Below are positions 62,160 through 64,000 of a DNA stretch of 64,000 nucleotides, piece by piece. Origin of the DNA: Plasmodiophora brassicae (lineage: Eukaryota; Endomyxa: Phytomyxea; Phytomyxea; Plasmodiophorida); NCBI GenBank assembly GCA_036867785.1, contig CP145423.1, positions 62,001 to 126,000 of the forward strand, read 5' to 3'. The notes below the pieces were generated by a model. The model saw nothing but the letters and a program-made list of their open reading frames with translations. It searched no databases and was not told the origin of the DNA. The position numbers were made by a program, and so were the translations under genes. How positions within the stretch are numbered: position 1 is the first letter of the stretch; each line of letters starts with the position of its first letter.

Positions 62160-62250
62160 GGCTGCGTGACCGAGTTGGTTAAGGTGGTAGATTCGAATCC
62201 TCGAAACATCTACTGGGCTTGCCCGCGCGCGTTCGAATCGCGTCGAAGCC
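62160..62250 (+). tRNA. tRNA-Ser (CGA) with a 10-nt intron
   Basis: Same sequence as the tRNA-Ser at 62569 except for 10 extra bases at 62198-62207, exactly between positions 37 and 38 of the anticodon loop (the canonical nuclear intron site), and one change in the acceptor stem (GGCTGCG against CGAAGCC leaves a G-A mismatch at the fifth pair). The intron contains TCGAA, complementary to TTCGA of the anticodon loop, the usual intron-anticodon pairing. The long variable arm and T-arm are intact, and a T run follows at 62256. The acceptor mismatch leaves open whether it is fully functional. Confidence 0.85.
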
Positions 62251-62568
62251 TACACTTTTTTGCCCATCGTCTCAAGTCATCGACCATCGTGGGACGACTG
62301 ACTGACTTGCGTCGTGTCTTGGAAACCGAATATGGATGGGATATGCGAATCCATCTGAACACGGCTGCAGGGTAGTAGGCATCAGAAGAAGAACTGATCA
62401 GACTTGTACCTGATGCTCGCCGTCAAACGCTGCTCTCTCACCCGTAAATGGGCGATCAGATGCAAGCCGAACATCAGATGCAAGCCGAATACAGCGCGCC
62501 GCCGCAACGAGGTTTAATAATAAACTTTGATAAAAAACTTTGCAAACCGTCCAAAGTGAGCGTGAGCT
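62251..62568. other. Spacer between the two tRNA-Ser genes
   Basis: About 320 bases, AT-richer than surroundings near its end. A 17-bp direct repeat (ATCAGATGCAAGCCGAA) occurs twice around 62456-62491. No gene. Confidence 0.45.
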
Positions 62569-62649
62569 GGCTTCGTGACCGAGTTGGTTAAGGTGGTAGA
62601 TTCGAAATCTACTGGGCTTGCCCGCGCGCGTTCGAATCGCGTCGAAGCC
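62569..62649 (+). tRNA. tRNA-Ser (anticodon CGA)
   Basis: Acceptor strands GGCTTCG and CGAAGCC pair perfectly. The anticodon stem GTAGA/TCTAC encloses TTCGAAA with anticodon CGA (codon UCG). Class II variable arm and GTTCGAATC T-arm. No intron. A T run at 62654-62660 acts as terminator. Confidence 0.97.
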
Positions 62650-62993
62650 TTTGTTTTTTTGCTATTGATACAATGCTTCTCCGCTAAAAAAAACGATCGC
62701 CAACATCTGATGATGGGCACCCCCTCGGGTCGTAGGCCACTTTGGGCGGCGGCGACGATGTACGTTTTTCCCGATCCGTGTCATTGCTCTGACGAAAGTG
62801 GGGCAACTACATGGTCCTTGACGAAATGTGAAGAGATGGAGGACAAGTAAGGCTACCAGATGCCCGGGTCACTTGGGTCCAACTGGACTGTGGGTTCCTC
62901 GGGGAATGCTTCACATCACGCTGGCATACGGACGGTGGGCGGCATGGTTTATTCGGATCGTCCAGATAGAAACCCACATAGCCGCCGTTACAA

Positions 62994-63598
62994 TTACGCC
63001 CAGTGGCCGCTGCACACAAATCTCATCAGAAAGGGAGCTGACCGTCGTCCAGTGCCTCACGTACTGATGCCCATCGGTGGCGCCTTCGTAATGGTGGTCG
63101 CTGTTGGCAGCCAGTCAGATATGCATACACAACGTGGGCCACGTTACTTTGCACGTACTGTTCACCATCGGCGTCGTCGTGATATTCATGTTCGTGATCC
63201 TCCTCCTCGTCATCCTCCTCGCCCTGCCATCAGTGTGGTCAGTCTCTTTCACCATATACATGCCGTGCCGGCCACACTTACATCGTGATGGTAGCCGTGA
63301 GAGTGCGCGTCGCCTATCCAGAACCAGGACGATCAGAGTCACATTGCCACATTCACGCAGCAACGCAACGAACCGTGGTGATGGCGGTCGTGCTCCGCCC
63401 ACTCATCGCCGTGCACGTCTCGACTGCGAAACGCGTCACTTACCCGCATATAGACTGCGCCCTAAGATTCACTTACTGGTCGATATGGCCGTCACCGTGG
63501 AACACCTTCAGGCGCGTGTCGTCGGCGTCGACCCCGTTGAGGAACATCATGAGTACGAGGGCGATAGCCAGGAGCAACCCAAATGGGGACGACAACAT
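62994..63598 (-). CDS. Secreted His/Asp/Glu-rich protein in six tiny exons, 106 residues
   Basis: Exons 63598-63477, 63423-63374, 63313-63282, 63223-63159, 63100-63065 and 63009-62994 join in one frame. All five introns are 53-60 nt with GTAAGT, GTTCGT, GTAAGT, GTACGT and GTACGT donors and AG acceptors. Exon 1 carries the signal peptide (FGLLLAIALVLMMFLNGVDA). The following exons each continue a His/Asp/Glu-rich chain: RDVHGDEWAEHDRHHH, GDAHSHGYHHD, EEDDEEEDHEHEYHDD, DHHYEGATDGHH, ending GHWA. No frame longer than 40 codons belongs to this gene, so it is invisible as an open reading frame. Composition, leader and length place it with the other six His-rich proteins. A variant element, TGACATCA, lies 79 bp upstream. 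Confidence 0.77.
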
Positions 63599-64000
63599 TT
63601 CGGGATTTTCGTGAATGGCCACCGCATTGCAAGCGCAGCTCGCCACGATCCGACCTCAACGGTGTGTCACGGCGCATGACATCACGCCTCGACCAGTAGC
63701 CAGTTTGTAATGGTCTTCAGTGCTTCTGCAATGCCGAAAGCGGCTTGAAGTCATTGCATTCTTTTCTGGCCAAGGTACTTCTAAGACGATGTATAGACTA
63801 CGCCAGCCCTAGCGCGCGCGCGTTGGACAGCGGTGTACGTAGCTGGGCAGCTTCGTGTGCCCCCACCTTGGTAATGCGTAGTACACTAGTAAAGGTTTAT
63901 GCAGGCGGCCTGCCGAGTTCTCCGACCACGATCGACACGTCACTGCGCGTGACTCAACTGGGCTCAGTCGGCATCGTTGATATGTCGAAGATGTCTACCG
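63599..64000. other. Right edge, upstream of the six-exon His-rich gene
   Basis: About 400 bases. Contains TGACATCA at 63677-63684 (79 bp from the ATG at 63598) and an exact TGACTCA at 63950-63956 (352 bp away). No other gene evidence. Confidence 0.4.

Noticed and set aside
63950-63956. TGACTCA near the right edge as the promoter site of the six-exon His-rich gene
   Set aside because: It is 352 bp upstream, outside the 68-198 bp range of the others, and may belong to a gene beyond the window. The closer TGACATCA variant is the better candidate.

Overview
The window is nuclear DNA from a compact, GC-rich eukaryotic genome, most likely a free-living protist. Genes sit a few hundred bases apart on both strands and carry many short introns, mostly 50-75 nt (extremes 39-83). 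Donors follow GTRNGN or GTCGGN, a CTGAC/CTAAC-like branch site lies close to the acceptor, and acceptors are CAG or TAG. A bacterial-type family A DNA polymerase of the plant/protist organellar kind (10466-12859), a solo EDR2-C (DUF1336) protein (56508-57294) and a HYDIN-like fragment argue against an animal or fungal source. I cannot place the lineage more precisely.

Layout. 1-4750 is gene-poor: weak hypothetical exons, a Copia-type retroelement remnant and a HYDIN-like fragment. 4.9-29.5 kb is an accessory region of small secreted proteins (His/Asp-rich proteins, a Pro/Thr-rich protein with two Cys-bounded modules, two tandem secreted endo/exonuclease/phosphatase-fold proteins). Core genes are interleaved: a ubiquitin-like multi-pass membrane protein, the organellar polymerase, tRNA-Leu, an ankyrin/EF-hand protein, a PPIL3-type cyclophilin and a seven-helix membrane protein. 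29.7-37 kb holds DRG1, THG1, a membrane-anchored glycoside hydrolase and a ZIP metal transporter. 37-49.5 kb is mostly unrecognised secreted or membrane proteins, a large zinc-finger protein with a protease-like end and its broken inverted copy. 49.7-57.3 kb holds a 21-exon RME-8 homologue and the EDR2-C gene. 57.3-64 kb holds inverted duplications, a BTB/Skp1-like ankyrin protein, two tRNA-Ser genes (one with a 10-nt intron) and a six-exon His-rich gene.

Main result. Seven signal-peptide-bearing His/Asp-rich proteins lie in the window, one visible only after splicing six small exons. Six of them, plus the Pro/Thr-rich secreted protein, have a TGACTCA heptamer (the AP-1/Gcn4-type bZIP site) 68-198 bp upstream of the start codon; the seventh has the variant TGACATCA at 79 bp. 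Only two other heptamers were found in 64 kb. This looks like a coordinately controlled secreted regulon, plausibly metal- or cation-binding. The ZIP transporter in the window is suggestive only. A second strong observation is that the RME-8 homologue lacks its J domain inside an uninterrupted exon.

Limits: exon models were built by eye from frame, splice signals and family resemblance. No search, alignment program or expression data was available.
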